Source: Achromobacter aloeverae (GTDB taxonomy: Bacteria; Pseudomonadota; Gammaproteobacteria; Burkholderiales; Burkholderiaceae_B). From it: a stretch of 47,224 nt of DNA. Both the position numbers and the translations under genes were made by a program. Shown here piece by piece: positions 15,971-24,427 of the stretch. The first letter of the stretch is position 1. Each line of letters begins with the position of its first letter. The stretch covers positions 1 through 47,224 of the forward strand of contig NZ_PYAL01000011.1 in NCBI RefSeq assembly GCF_004121055.1. Reading direction: 5' to 3'. The notes beneath the pieces are model-generated. The model had not been told where the DNA came from, searched no databases, and worked only from the letters and a program-made list of their open reading frames with translations.

Positions 15971-16108
15971 TTTGACTAGCGCCCCGTCAAGCGATAGGCC
16001 GCACAGGGACGCTGCTGTCTTCATTTATCTCCGTGTTTTCCGGCCCGGTTGGCGTCCCGGACGTCTGATCCGCACAACGGTCGAATTGCAGAGAGGCGAT
16101 TCAAGAAG

Positions 16109-16127
16109 GATAATGCGAACTATTCTT
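16109..16127 (+). promoter_or_regulatory. Fur box upstream of the TonB receptor
   Basis: GATAATGCGAACTATTCTT matches the 19-base Fur consensus GATAATGATAATCATTATC at 13 positions, including the whole GATAATG half. It lies 90 bases before the receptor start codon. Iron-replete Fur would repress the gene. Confidence 0.65.
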
Positions 16128-16216
16128 GTTTAATGTTTCAATTCTCCCGTCCGACTATCGACCGCGCCCGTCCGCCCTGGCGCCGGGCCGCCCGCTTTCT
16201 CCCGCCAAGGAAACCC

Positions 16217-18463
16217 ATGTCTACTCCCGCCGTCACCCCGGCAGGCGCCGCATTGCACGCCACGCGCGCACGCCGTCGCGGCCAGCCGGCCATGCGCCCC
16301 CTGTCGCTGGCCCTGGCCATGCGCGCCGCCTTGACCTATGCCGCCCTGGGCGCCGCACCCCTGGTGGGCAATGCGTGGGCTCAGGCGACGCCGGACACCA
16401 CCACGACCACCACGCTGGCGCCGGTCAGTGTCGTGGGAACCGCGACGACCCAGGGCGACGTCCTGCCGCCCGCCTATGCCGGCGGCCAGGTTGCCAAGGG
16501 CGGCCGCATGGGCGTGCTGGGCGAACAGGATGCCGCCAACGTGCCCTTCTCCGTCACCAGCTTCACGTCCAAGCTGATCGAGGACCAGCAGGCCAAGTCG
16601 CTGGGCGATGTATTGCGCAACGACTCGTCCGTACAGATCACCAAGGGCTACGGCAACGACGCGCAACTGTTCGTCGTCCGCGGGTTTGCCTTGAACGGCG
16701 ACGACATCTCCTACGGCGGCCTCTACGGCGTGATGCCGCGCCAGATCCTGTCCACGCAAGGCATCGAGCGCGTCGAACTCTTCAAGGGCCCCAGCGCCTT
16801 CCTGAACGGGGTGCCGCCGGGCGGCTCGGGCATCGGCGGCATGGTCAATATCGAACCGAAGCGCGCCGATGATGAACCGCTGACGCGTGTCGGCCTGGAC
16901 TACAGCAGTTCCTCGCAGGTCGGCGTGTCCGCCGATGTCGCCCGCCGCTTCGGCGCCAGCAAGCAGTTCGGCATCCGCGTCAATGCCTTGCAGCGCGAAG
17001 GCGATGTCGGTATCGGCGACGAAAGCCAGCGCATGACCTTCGGTTCGGTCGGCCTGGACTACCGTGGCGAACGCCTGCGCGCATCGTTGGACCTCGGTTA
17101 CCAGAAACAGCACACCAGCCAGGGGCGCCCCATGGTGCGGGTGCAGGACGGCTTCGGCATCCCGGACGCTCCATCCGCGCGCCACGACTACGCCCAGCCG
17201 TGGACCTATTCGGAAACCGAAAACACCTTCGGCATGGCCAAGGTGGAATATGACCTGGCCGACAACTGGACGGCCTTCGCGGGCTTCGGCATGAACCACG
17301 CCAACGAATACGGGTCCTATTCGTCCCTGAATGTGGATGGCAAGGGCAATAGCACTTCCACTCGCATGGACGTGCCCTATGTCTCCGATACCTTCGGCCT
17401 GATGACCGGCGTGCGCGGCAAGTTCGATACAGGCCCCGTCTCGCACGCGGTGACGGTCGCATTCTCCAGCAACTACTTGAAGAAGCGGTCCGCCTACGTC
17501 CTGAGTTCCGGTTTCGCGACCAGCCTCTACGACACGCCCGCTGTCGCCGCGCCGACCGGCTTTCCGTACAAGGGCGGCAACATGAGCGATCCCGGCGTGA
17601 CCGCGCGCAGCCGCATGAGCGGCACGTCGGTGTCCGACACCCTGTCTTTCCTGGACGACCGGGTGCTGTTCACGGCCGGCATCCGCCACCAGGACCTGAC
17701 GACCACGAACTACGACTATACCGGTGCGGTCGGCAGCAGCTACGACAGGTCGGCCAATTCGCCGGTGTATGGCCTGGTCGTCAAGCCGGTGGAACATCTG
17801 TCGCTGTACGCCAACCACATCGAGGGCCTGCAGCAAGGCGACACGGCGCCGAACACGTCCAATACGCCGGGCAGGATCCTGCCGCCGGGCAAGTCCAAGC
17901 AGAACGAAGCCGGCGCCAAGCTCGACATGGACAACTATGGCGCGTCGTTGGCCATCTTCCAGATCGAGAAGGAAGTGGGTCTGCTCCACAGCAACGGCGA
18001 TTTCACGGCGGCCGGCCGCCAGCGCAACCGGGGCATCGAACTGAACGTCTTCGGCGAGCCCGTGCGCGGCGTGCGCCTGCTCAGCGGCATCACGTTCATC
18101 GACCCCAAGCTCACCAAGACCGGCGACGACACGGAAGGCAACAAGGCGCCTGGCGTGCCCAAGTACACAGCCGTCCTGGGCGGCGAATGGGACCTGCCGT
18201 GGGTCAGCGGCCTGACGCTGCAAGGCCGCGTCAACCACGCCGGCACGCAATACCTGGACGCGGAGAACACGCAGAAGCTCAAGCCCTACACCACCCTGGA
18301 CCTGGGCGTGCGCTACGCCATGAAGGTGGACAGCCATGACGTCGTCTGGCGCCTGGGCGTGGACAATGTCTTCAACAAGGCCTACTGGGCATCGGCCTGG
18401 GGCGGCTACCTGACCCAGGGCGACCCGCGCACCGCCAAGCTGTCGGTGTCGTTCGACTTCTAG
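16217..18463 (+). CDS. TonB-dependent siderophore receptor
   Basis: A 748-residue outer-membrane receptor. It has a signal peptide ('ALGAAPLVGNAWAQA', cleavage near residue 56), a TonB-box-like 'TLAPVSVVGT', then the plug domain with 'VLRNDSSVQITKGYG', 'LFVVRGFALNGDDISY' and 'RVELFKGPSAFLNG'. The long beta barrel ends in Phe ('LSVSFDF'), the usual outer-membrane insertion signal. It lacks the N-terminal signalling extension of FecA-type transducers. The ligand is probably a hydroxamate or catecholate siderophore taken from other organisms, since no synthesis genes are near. The ATG at 16217 follows AAGGA by six bases; the longer open frame upstream crosses the Fur box and is not coding. Confidence 0.93.
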   Translation: MSTPAVTPAGAALHATRARRRGQPAMRPLSLALAMRAALTYAALGAAPLVGNAWAQATPDTTTTTTLAPVSVVGTATTQGDVLPPAYAGGQVAKGGRMGVLGEQDAANVPFSVTSFTSKLIEDQQAKSLGDVLRNDSSVQITKGYGNDAQLFVVRGFALNGDDISYGGLYGVMPRQILSTQGIERVELFKGPSAFLNGVPPGGSGIGGMVNIEPKRADDEPLTRVGLDYSSSSQVGVSADVARRFGASKQFGIRVNALQREGDVGIGDESQRMTFGSVGLDYRGERLRASLDLGYQKQHTSQGRPMVRVQDGFGIPDAPSARHDYAQPWTYSETENTFGMAKVEYDLADNWTAFAGFGMNHANEYGSYSSLNVDGKGNSTSTRMDVPYVSDTFGLMTGVRGKFDTGPVSHAVTVAFSSNYLKKRSAYVLSSGFATSLYDTPAVAAPTGFPYKGGNMSDPGVTARSRMSGTSVSDTLSFLDDRVLFTAGIRHQDLTTTNYDYTGAVGSSYDRSANSPVYGLVVKPVEHLSLYANHIEGLQQGDTAPNTSNTPGRILPPGKSKQNEAGAKLDMDNYGASLAIFQIEKEVGLLHSNGDFTAAGRQRNRGIELNVFGEPVRGVRLLSGITFIDPKLTKTGDDTEGNKAPGVPKYTAVLGGEWDLPWVSGLTLQGRVNHAGTQYLDAENTQKLKPYTTLDLGVRYAMKVDSHDVVWRLGVDNVFNKAYWASAWGGYLTQGDPRTAKLSVSFDF

Positions 18464-18490
18464 GCCACCCTCCAGGCCACCCAATAGGCC

Positions 18491-19885
18491 TCAGCGTGTC
18501 GCGACAGGATCCAGGCGCTGCTGGAAAACCCATCCTGTCGCCACCACCACCGCGACGTTGGCAAGCAAGGCGGCCAGGCCCGCGCTGAACCCGAACAAGG
18601 GCGGCTGCGTGAAATACAGCGCCAGGGCCAGCGCCTGCCCGGTCAATATGCCCGCGAGCACGGCGTGCTTGCGGATGCGCCAGCCGAACAGCGCGATGAT
18701 GACCCCAGGAAAGAACTGCGTGATGCCGTTGTAGGCCGTATTGAGCAGCGTGACCATCAGGTTCGACGTCGTCAGCGACAACACGATGGACAGCAGCAGA
18801 TAGACGACGATGACCGTGCACGCGCACCCCTTCTGCCTGGACTCCGCCAGGTTGGGCACCAGATTGCGCGTGGACATGGTGCTGATGCACAGGCACACCC
18901 CCGCCAGCACCACCAGTGCCGACAGCGACGCCGCGGCCGCGATGATGCCCAGCGACCATTCCGGAAGCAGGCTGGTCGCGGCGGCGAAGAACGCCTCGTT
19001 GGGCGACCCCAGCTTGAGGTTCGCGCTGATGGCGTAATAGGACGCCAGCACCAGGAAGGGGAACATGAACATGTAAAGCGGCATGCCGATCAGGCTACGC
19101 CGGATGGTGTCGGGGCTGCGGGCGGTGAAGACGTTCTGCACATTGAACGGCAGCACGTAGAAGCCCAGCGATTGCAGCAGGATCGTGCTCATGGTGAAGC
19201 ACAGGTCCTGCGCGCCCATCGTCGTGCTGAACTTCGCGCCGGCGGCATCGAAGACGGGTTGCACGCCGGCCTCCAGCGCCACGGCGACGCCCACGGCCAC
19301 GATCGCCACGACCATCAGCACGTCTTTCAATACCGCGACGTAGGCCGACCCGCGGATGCCGGAAATCGCGACGTAGAGAAAGGCCAGCACGGCGGCGAAG
19401 CAGATCAGCAGCACCGGGTCGAAATGCCAGCCCAGCGCCTTCAAGGCCGCGATCAATCCGGTGAACTGCAGCTGCCCCCAGGGCAGCAGGAACAGGATGG
19501 CCGTGGCGGCGACGACTTTTTCGAGGGCCGGGCTGCCGTAGTAGCCGAGAAAGAGATCGGGCAGCGTGGTGGCGTCGTAGCGCCGCCCCAGCTCCCAGAT
19601 CCTCGGCGCCATGAAATAGCCGACCGGATAGGCCAGCAGCACATACCCGAGAAACCAGACGCCATACAGCGGCCCCTTTGCGTATATCCCGCCAGGCAAG
19701 CCCGCCATGGTGGTGATGCTGTAGATTTCCCCCGCGGACAGGAAGAAGACCAGCGCGGCACTGAACTGCCGCGAACCAACGAAGAAGTCCTTGGCGGACT
19801 GCCGCCCATGTCCATGCCGGCCCTTGGACAACAGGGACAGCAGCAGCGAGAACGCCAGGAATCCGATGAAGATAGCCGTTGACAC
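18491..19885 (-). CDS. Sodium:solute symporter (SSS family)
   Basis: About 464 residues with 13 or so hydrophobic spans. Family signatures are 'SAKDFFVGSRQFSAALVFFL', 'YSITTMAGLPGGIYAKG' and 'SRNLVPNL'-like helices. It is an inner-membrane symporter coupled to sodium. The small DUF3311 protein encoded just upstream is the usual partner subunit in PanF/YhdT-like pairs. The ATG at 19891 sits directly against AAGGGG with no gap, whereas the GTG at 19885 has the normal six-base spacing, so I call the GTG. The substrate may be a carboxylate or an amino-acid-like acid. The gene is last in the cupin-DUF3311-symporter operon. Confidence 0.9.
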   Translation of the reverse strand: MSTAIFIGFLAFSLLLSLLSKGRHGHGRQSAKDFFVGSRQFSAALVFFLSAGEIYSITTMAGLPGGIYAKGPLYGVWFLGYVLLAYPVGYFMAPRIWELGRRYDATTLPDLFLGYYGSPALEKVVAATAILFLLPWGQLQFTGLIAALKALGWHFDPVLLICFAAVLAFLYVAISGIRGSAYVAVLKDVLMVVAIVAVGVAVALEAGVQPVFDAAGAKFSTTMGAQDLCFTMSTILLQSLGFYVLPFNVQNVFTARSPDTIRRSLIGMPLYMFMFPFLVLASYYAISANLKLGSPNEAFFAAATSLLPEWSLGIIAAAASLSALVVLAGVCLCISTMSTRNLVPNLAESRQKGCACTVIVVYLLLSIVLSLTTSNLMVTLLNTAYNGITQFFPGVIIALFGWRIRKHAVLAGILTGQALALALYFTQPPLFGFSAGLAALLANVAVVVATGWVFQQRLDPVATR

Positions 19886-19923
19886 ATTCATCCCCTTGCA
19901 TGATTAGTGTTGTGCGGGTCGGC

Positions 19924-20127
19924 TCATTGCGTGCCGGCGCGCTGCGTGCCCGCGTCGAACCACCGGTAGCACAGGTAGAGGCAACCGGAGGTGAGCAGGA
20001 ACCACGAGAACATCCAGAAATAGGCGAACGGCACGCCGGCGACCGGGCGCTCGACCGATACGACCCAGGGCAGGAGACCGAGCACGCCGATGAAGGGCGT
20101 GACCAGTCCTATCAAGACCTTGAACAT
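19924..20127 (-). CDS. DUF3311 small membrane protein, symporter partner
   Basis: A 67-residue protein with two membrane spans: 'VLIGLVTPFIGVLGLLPW' and 'YFWMFSWFLLTSGCLYLCY'. Length, topology and position match DUF3311, which is almost always encoded immediately before an SSS symporter. The start follows AAGGGG by eight bases. The symporter start lies about 38 bases downstream, so the two are probably co-translated and assembled together in the inner membrane. No biochemical function is established for the family. Confidence 0.8.
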   Translation of the reverse strand: MFKVLIGLVTPFIGVLGLLPWVVSVERPVAGVPFAYFWMFSWFLLTSGCLYLCYRWFDAGTQRAGTQ

Positions 20128-20207
20128 GTGTTTTCCCCTTGCGCGATGTATTGCCCGCCCGCCGCGCGGCGCGCAGCGGGCGGGATGGGCGACGTGCCGG
20201 CGTCGCC

Positions 20208-20612
20208 CTAGTCGGGCGCGTACGCGCCCGGGCCGTCGTAGTTCACCACCGTCTCTCCCTGGCCGACCCGGACGAAGACGTAATGAACGTCGTCACCGCC
20301 TTCGAGGATCTGGCAGCGATGAATCGCCCGCCGGGGGAAGTAGGCGTAATCGCCCTTGCCTATCTCGAAGGATTTCTCGCCGTGCTCGCCGTAGTCGACG
20401 CGGATGCGGCCCGACAGCATGAACATGACGCTGTCGAACTCCTTGTGGTGGTGCCACTGGCTGGGCGCGTCCAGCGCCGTCACATGGCATTGGCCCACCC
20501 ATAGCTCGCCCGCCTCCAGCGCTTTCTTGCGCACCTGGCCCGGCGTCAATGGCCCCTCTTCCAGCTCGCCCGCCTTGACGTAGCCGATTTCCGTAAACAG
20601 TCCTGTGCTCAT
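20208..20612 (-). CDS. Cupin-domain protein
   Basis: A 134-residue single-domain cupin. The metal-binding motif one is 'QWHHHKEFDSVMFMLSG' (His-His-x-Glu pattern, residues about 52-68), and motif two is 'PRRAIHRCQI', which holds the second His. It therefore has a plausible mononuclear metal site, like small isomerases, dioxygenases or sensor proteins. The function cannot be assigned. It is the first gene of a minus-strand operon with the DUF3311 protein and the symporter, so it may act on the imported substrate. The ATG follows AAGGGA by seven bases. An AraC regulator is divergent 70 bases away. Confidence 0.8.
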   Translation of the reverse strand: MSTGLFTEIGYVKAGELEEGPLTPGQVRKKALEAGELWVGQCHVTALDAPSQWHHHKEFDSVMFMLSGRIRVDYGEHGEKSFEIGKGDYAYFPRRAIHRCQILEGGDDVHYVFVRVGQGETVVNYDGPGAYAPD

Positions 20613-20640
20613 CTGGTTTTCCCTTAGAAATCATGAGGTT

Positions 20641-20658
20641 CCCTCTGTTGTAAGAGGG
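20641..20658. promoter_or_regulatory. Inverted repeat between the cupin operon and its AraC regulator
   Basis: CCCTCT (20641-20646) and AGAGGG (20653-20658) are exact reverse complements around GTTGTA. The site is in the 70-base divergent spacer, 24 bases before the AraC start, so it could serve both promoters. Confidence 0.45.
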
Positions 20659-20682
20659 GTTCGGCTACTCTAAACTCGCGCA

Positions 20683-21498
20683 ATGAAGATATCTGGCCAA
20701 TTTTTGTCGCCAACCAGACAAGCCGAGATCGAGCCTTTCGAGACGGCGCAGCGGCCCGTGGTCGGGTTTTCATGCAATTACGAGTCCGGCCTGTGGTCGG
20801 GCTTTCACAGCCATCCCAGGGCCCAGCTGATGTACGCCGTCTCCGGCGTGATGCGCGTCGATACGCTGGACACCAGCTACGTGGTGCCGCCGACCACGGC
20901 CCTCTTCCTGCCCGCCGGCGCCCAGCACGCGATGGGCATGGATGGACCGGTCGCCCTGCGCGAGCTGTTCCTGACGGAGGACGCCGCCGGCCGCGTGGGC
21001 AACATGCCCAAGGTGATCGCCGTCTCCGGCCTGCTGCGCGAAGTCATCCTGGCGGCCTGCGCCGAACCCGTGGACTGGGAACCGCAGGGGCGCGGCCACC
21101 ATCTCGCCGAACTGGCGCTGGACGAGATCGCGCGCGCGACGCCCCTGCCCCTGAGCTTGCCGCTGCCGCGCGACCCCAGGCTGCGCAAGGTCATCGAGGC
21201 CTTGCGCGAACGTCCGCACGACACGCGCGGCATCGAGGCATGGAGCGAGGTCGCGAACACCTCGGCCCGCACGCTGGCGCGCATGTTCCGTTCGGAGCTG
21301 GGCCTGAGTTTCAGGCAGTGGCGGCAGCAGACCCGCCTGACCGAGGCGCTGCGGGCCTTGACGCTGGGCACGTCTCCCGCGCGCGCCGCCGCCATCGCCG
21401 GCTTCGAAAGCACGCCGGCGTTCGGCGCGGCGTTTCGCGCGCACTTTGGCATTACCCCGGGGCAGGCCCGCAAGTTGCAGCCAGGCGCCGCGCCATGA
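20683..21498 (+). CDS. AraC-family transcriptional regulator
   Basis: A 271-residue regulator. The N-terminal half is a cupin-like sensing domain ('GFHSHPRAQLMYAVSGVMRV' and 'YVVPPTTALFLPAGAQHAM'). The C-terminal half is the AraC DNA-binding domain ('WSEVANTSARTLARMFRSEL' and 'ARAAAIAGFESTPAFGAAF', ending 'GITPGQARKLQ'). This is the RmpA/YdiP-like class that usually controls a divergent transporter or efflux gene. Here the divergent partner is the cupin-DUF3311-symporter operon, which is the likely target. No Shine-Dalgarno sequence is seen before the ATG. It is followed, 46 bases later on the same strand, by a LysR gene. Confidence 0.88.
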   Translation: MKISGQFLSPTRQAEIEPFETAQRPVVGFSCNYESGLWSGFHSHPRAQLMYAVSGVMRVDTLDTSYVVPPTTALFLPAGAQHAMGMDGPVALRELFLTEDAAGRVGNMPKVIAVSGLLREVILAACAEPVDWEPQGRGHHLAELALDEIARATPLPLSLPLPRDPRLRKVIEALRERPHDTRGIEAWSEVANTSARTLARMFRSELGLSFRQWRQQTRLTEALRALTLGTSPARAAAIAGFESTPAFGAAFRAHFGITPGQARKLQPGAAP

Positions 21499-21544
21499 AC
21501 CGGCGCCGTCCTCGCCCCCGCCGCCTACGCCTCATAATGCAAGC

Positions 21545-22462
21545 ATGAAAATCGACCTGTCCGCCCTGCAGATGCTGGTCGCCGCCATCGAGGAGCGCAG
21601 TCTCTCCAAGGCCGGCGAACGCGAAAACCTCGTGACCTCCGCCGCCAGCAAGCGCATTGCCGAGCTCGAACGCCAGGTGGGCACCGCCCTGCTGCTGCGC
21701 CACAATCGCGGCGTGGAGCCGACGCCCGCCGGCGCCGCGCTTTATCACAAGGCCCGCGCCATTCTCCAGAGCGTGCGCACCCTGGAAGACATGTGCGAGG
21801 AGTTCTCGCCGGACGGCATCCCCAAGATCCGCCTGGCCGCCAACCGGTCCGCGATCATTGAATTCCTGCCCATCGACATCGCCCATTTCCAGCGCCAGGT
21901 GCCGCGCTCGCGCGTCGACCTGGTCGAGGCCTATAGCGGCGACATCCCCCGCATGGTGTCGGACCAGGAAGTCGACCTGGGTATCTACCATGCCAGCGGT
22001 CCCGCGCCGGGGGTGCTGTCCGTGCCCTACCACAACGACCGGGTCGTCCTGGTCCTGCCGCAGGGCCATCCCCTGGCGCGCGCGTCCGCCCTGCACCTGG
22101 ACGAGGCGCGCGCCTACGATTTTCTCGGCTATTTCCCGCGCCACTCCTTCGAGGCCTTCATGGAACTGGCCGGCCCCACGCTGAGCGGTCCCTTGAACGT
22201 CAAGATCCAGGTCGCCAACTATGAAGCCCGTTGCCGCATGGTGCGCGAAGGCCTGGGCATCGCCATCATGCCCGAGCCCATTGCCGATACATACCTGAAC
22301 CTGCTGAGGCTGGTGAAGGTGGCGCTGAAGGATGAGTGGGCGGCCCGCCAGTTCTACCTGTGCGCGCGCGACCGCCTGCAGATGCGGCCGGCCGCGGGCG
22401 ATCTCTTCGAGTTCCTGGCCGCCGCGCGGCGCGGCGACCCGGCGCGCGAGGCCGACCGCTGA
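21545..22462 (+). CDS. LysR-family transcriptional regulator
   Basis: A 305-residue LysR regulator. The helix-turn-helix is 'SLSKAGERENLVTSAASKRI' (residues about 20-39), and the effector domain ends with 'MVREGLGIAIMPEPIADTYL'. The subgroup resembles regulators that act on organic-acid or tricarboxylate transport genes. A CATAAT lies only six bases before the ATG and there is no ribosome site, so a leaderless messenger is possible. The gene ends four bases before the stop of the amidohydrolase gene on the other strand. The target is not clear: it could be the catabolic cluster that it faces. Confidence 0.87.
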   Translation: MKIDLSALQMLVAAIEERSLSKAGERENLVTSAASKRIAELERQVGTALLLRHNRGVEPTPAGAALYHKARAILQSVRTLEDMCEEFSPDGIPKIRLAANRSAIIEFLPIDIAHFQRQVPRSRVDLVEAYSGDIPRMVSDQEVDLGIYHASGPAPGVLSVPYHNDRVVLVLPQGHPLARASALHLDEARAYDFLGYFPRHSFEAFMELAGPTLSGPLNVKIQVANYEARCRMVREGLGIAIMPEPIADTYLNLLRLVKVALKDEWAARQFYLCARDRLQMRPAAGDLFEFLAAARRGDPAREADR

Positions 22463-22466
22463 ATCC

Positions 22467-23360
22467 TCAGCCGCTGAACCCGTACAGCCGCGCCGGATTG
22501 TCCACCAGCACCTGGCGCCGCAGTCCCTCGTCGCTCAGCCATTCGCCCAGCAGGTTCAGCAGCACGCCGTCGTCGGGAACCCGCGCGGCCTCGTAGTAGT
22601 TGATGTGCGGCCAATCGGTGCCCCAGACCACCCGCTGCGCGTTCGCGCGCAGGAGGGCCTGCGCGAAGGGCGTGATGTCCGCATAAGGCGGCCCGCCAGC
22701 CGTATTACGGTCCGCGCCGGAAATCTTGACCCAGGCCCGCCCGGCGCGCAGCAGCTCGCATAGATAGCGAAAGCCGGTGTCCTCCACCCCACGGGCGGTG
22801 TTCATGCGTCCCATGTGGTCGACCACCAGGTCGATGCCGGGCTTCAGCAACACCGACGACAGTTCGGGCAGGTCCGGCGCGTGCACCCAGATCTGCGCAT
22901 GCCAGCCGCGTTCCTTCAAGCGCGGCGCCAGCGCCTCGAAATCGGCCAGGCCCACGCCGTTGCGATAGACCGACTTGCCTTCGTGCTTGTAGAGATTGAA
23001 GCGCGCCCCGCGCACGCCGGCCTCGGCCAGGGCGTCCAGCTCGGCGTCGCTGATGTCCGCGCGCACCACGGCCACCGCGCGCAGGCGTTCCGGATAGGCT
23101 TGCAGCGCCGCCACCACATTGCGGTTGTCCACGCCCTGGGCGCTGGCCGTCACCAGCACGCCGCGCGTCAGGCCCAGCCTGTCCAGATGCTGGATGAAGC
23201 GCTCGGCCCCGTTCTCCGGCGGCGTGTAGCTGCGGTCTTCGTCCAAGGGAAAGGCCGCATAGGGGCCGAAAACATGCGCATGGCTATCGCATGCGCCGGC
23301 CGGCGCGACGAAGCGCGGCGCGGTGATCTCGGCATAGGGTGGCAGACAGGCACGGGTCAT
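22467..23360 (-). CDS. Amidohydrolase, 2-pyrone-4,6-dicarboxylate-lactonase-like
   Basis: A 297-residue metal-dependent hydrolase of COG3618 type. The first metal motif is 'CDSHAHVFGP' (His27, His29), a third His lies in 'LVVDHMGRMN', and the late Asp is in 'VVWGTDWPHINYYEA'. LigI, which opens 2-pyrone-4,6-dicarboxylate, and several sugar-acid lactonases belong to this family. The likely reaction is hydrolysis of a carboxylated lactone in the cytosol. I chose the ATG at 23360; a TTG at 23387 is also in frame. It is the last gene of the GntR-HAD-aldolase-amidohydrolase run, 87 bases after the aldolase stop, and converges on a LysR gene. Confidence 0.85.
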   Translation of the reverse strand: MTRACLPPYAEITAPRFVAPAGACDSHAHVFGPYAAFPLDEDRSYTPPENGAERFIQHLDRLGLTRGVLVTASAQGVDNRNVVAALQAYPERLRAVAVVRADISDAELDALAEAGVRGARFNLYKHEGKSVYRNGVGLADFEALAPRLKERGWHAQIWVHAPDLPELSSVLLKPGIDLVVDHMGRMNTARGVEDTGFRYLCELLRAGRAWVKISGADRNTAGGPPYADITPFAQALLRANAQRVVWGTDWPHINYYEAARVPDDGVLLNLLGEWLSDEGLRRQVLVDNPARLYGFSG

Positions 23361-23447
23361 CGTGATACTCGCGTAAAGGTGTTTCAATCAACGACTCGAC
23401 CCGCTCCCCGGAGCGGGTCGATCAAGGCGTTCCGGCGCGTAGGCCGT

Positions 23448-24236
23448 TCAGGTGCGGTAGGACGGATCCAGGCGATCCATCAGGCGCAGCAGGGCCGGCC
23501 ATTCCATCTGGCCGTAGGGACGGCGGGTACCCGGTTGATATTGCTTGTACGTGGCCTCCTGCACTTCCTTGGAGACATAACGCAGCGGCGCATTGCAGGC
23601 CATGGCGGCCAATTGCGCGCGGCAGGACAGCTCCAGCCGGTGCATCCAGTTGAACGCTTCGCCTATGGTGCGGCCCACGGTCAGCAGCCCATGGTTGCGC
23701 AGGATCAGCGCTTCGTTCTGGCCGAGGTCGCGGCACAGCGATTCCTTCTCGCTGAGATCCAGCACCACGCCTTCGTAATCGTGATAGCCGATCTTCAGGA
23801 AACGCATGGCCGTCTGGTTCAGCGGCAGCAGGCCGCAGTCCAGCGAAGACACCGCCATGCCGGGCCAGCTATGCGTATGGATGACGCAATCGACTTCCGG
23901 ACGCGCTTCGTGGATGGCGCTATGGATGACGAAGCCCGCGCGGTTGACGCCATACGACAGGTGCGGGCCGAAGTCGGGCTTGCTCAGGATGTTGCCGTCA
24001 TGATCGATTTTCAACAGGCTGGAGGCGGTGATTTCCTCGTACAGCAGGCCATAGGCGTTGATCAGGAAGGAACCGTCCTCCCCCGGCACGCGCAGGGAAA
24101 TGTGGTTGGCCACCATGTCCGACATCCCATAGTGCGCCACCAGGCGATAACAGGCCGCCAGGTCCACCCGGGCTTCCCATTCCGCCTCGGAGACCTTGTC
24201 CTGCATAGAGGAAATTTTCAATTCATGCTTCATCAT
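23448..24236 (-). CDS. Class II aldolase/adducin family protein
   Basis: A 262-residue protein of the FucA/AraD fold. The zinc ligands are visible as 'VIHTHSWPG' (His120, His122) and 'ILRNHGLLT' (His182); the substrate loop is 'NHISLRVPGEDGSFLIN'. Members are fuculose- or ribulose-phosphate aldolases/epimerases, or decarboxylases of hydroxy-aromatic acids. The sequence is more like the uncharacterised 'class II aldolase' set found in catabolic clusters. The start follows GGGAGG by seven bases. Two adjacent ATGs occur (24236 and 24233). It lies between the HAD hydrolase, 191 bases upstream, and the amidohydrolase. Confidence 0.87.
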   Translation of the reverse strand: MMKHELKISSMQDKVSEAEWEARVDLAACYRLVAHYGMSDMVANHISLRVPGEDGSFLINAYGLLYEEITASSLLKIDHDGNILSKPDFGPHLSYGVNRAGFVIHSAIHEARPEVDCVIHTHSWPGMAVSSLDCGLLPLNQTAMRFLKIGYHDYEGVVLDLSEKESLCRDLGQNEALILRNHGLLTVGRTIGEAFNWMHRLELSCRAQLAAMACNAPLRYVSKEVQEATYKQYQPGTRRPYGQMEWPALLRLMDRLDPSYRT

Positions 24237-24427
24237 GGCGAACCTCCCGGATAGCGAAAACGCGGCGCCGCGCTTCGGCGGCCGACCCGCACAGATTACC
24301 TGCCAGCCCTGGCCTGGCTTTGAATTTTCGAGAAAGCGGCGTTTCCCCCGCTTCGATGGTGCATCGCAATGTCCGTGCGCTCGCCCCGGGCCTGTCCGGC
24401 GCGGCGTACACCAACAGGCAAAGCGAA

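Noticed and set aside
15894-16133. 79-codon frame between the alpha/beta hydrolase and the TonB receptor
   Set aside because: It crosses the twin operator elements and the Fur box and has no ribosome site or family.
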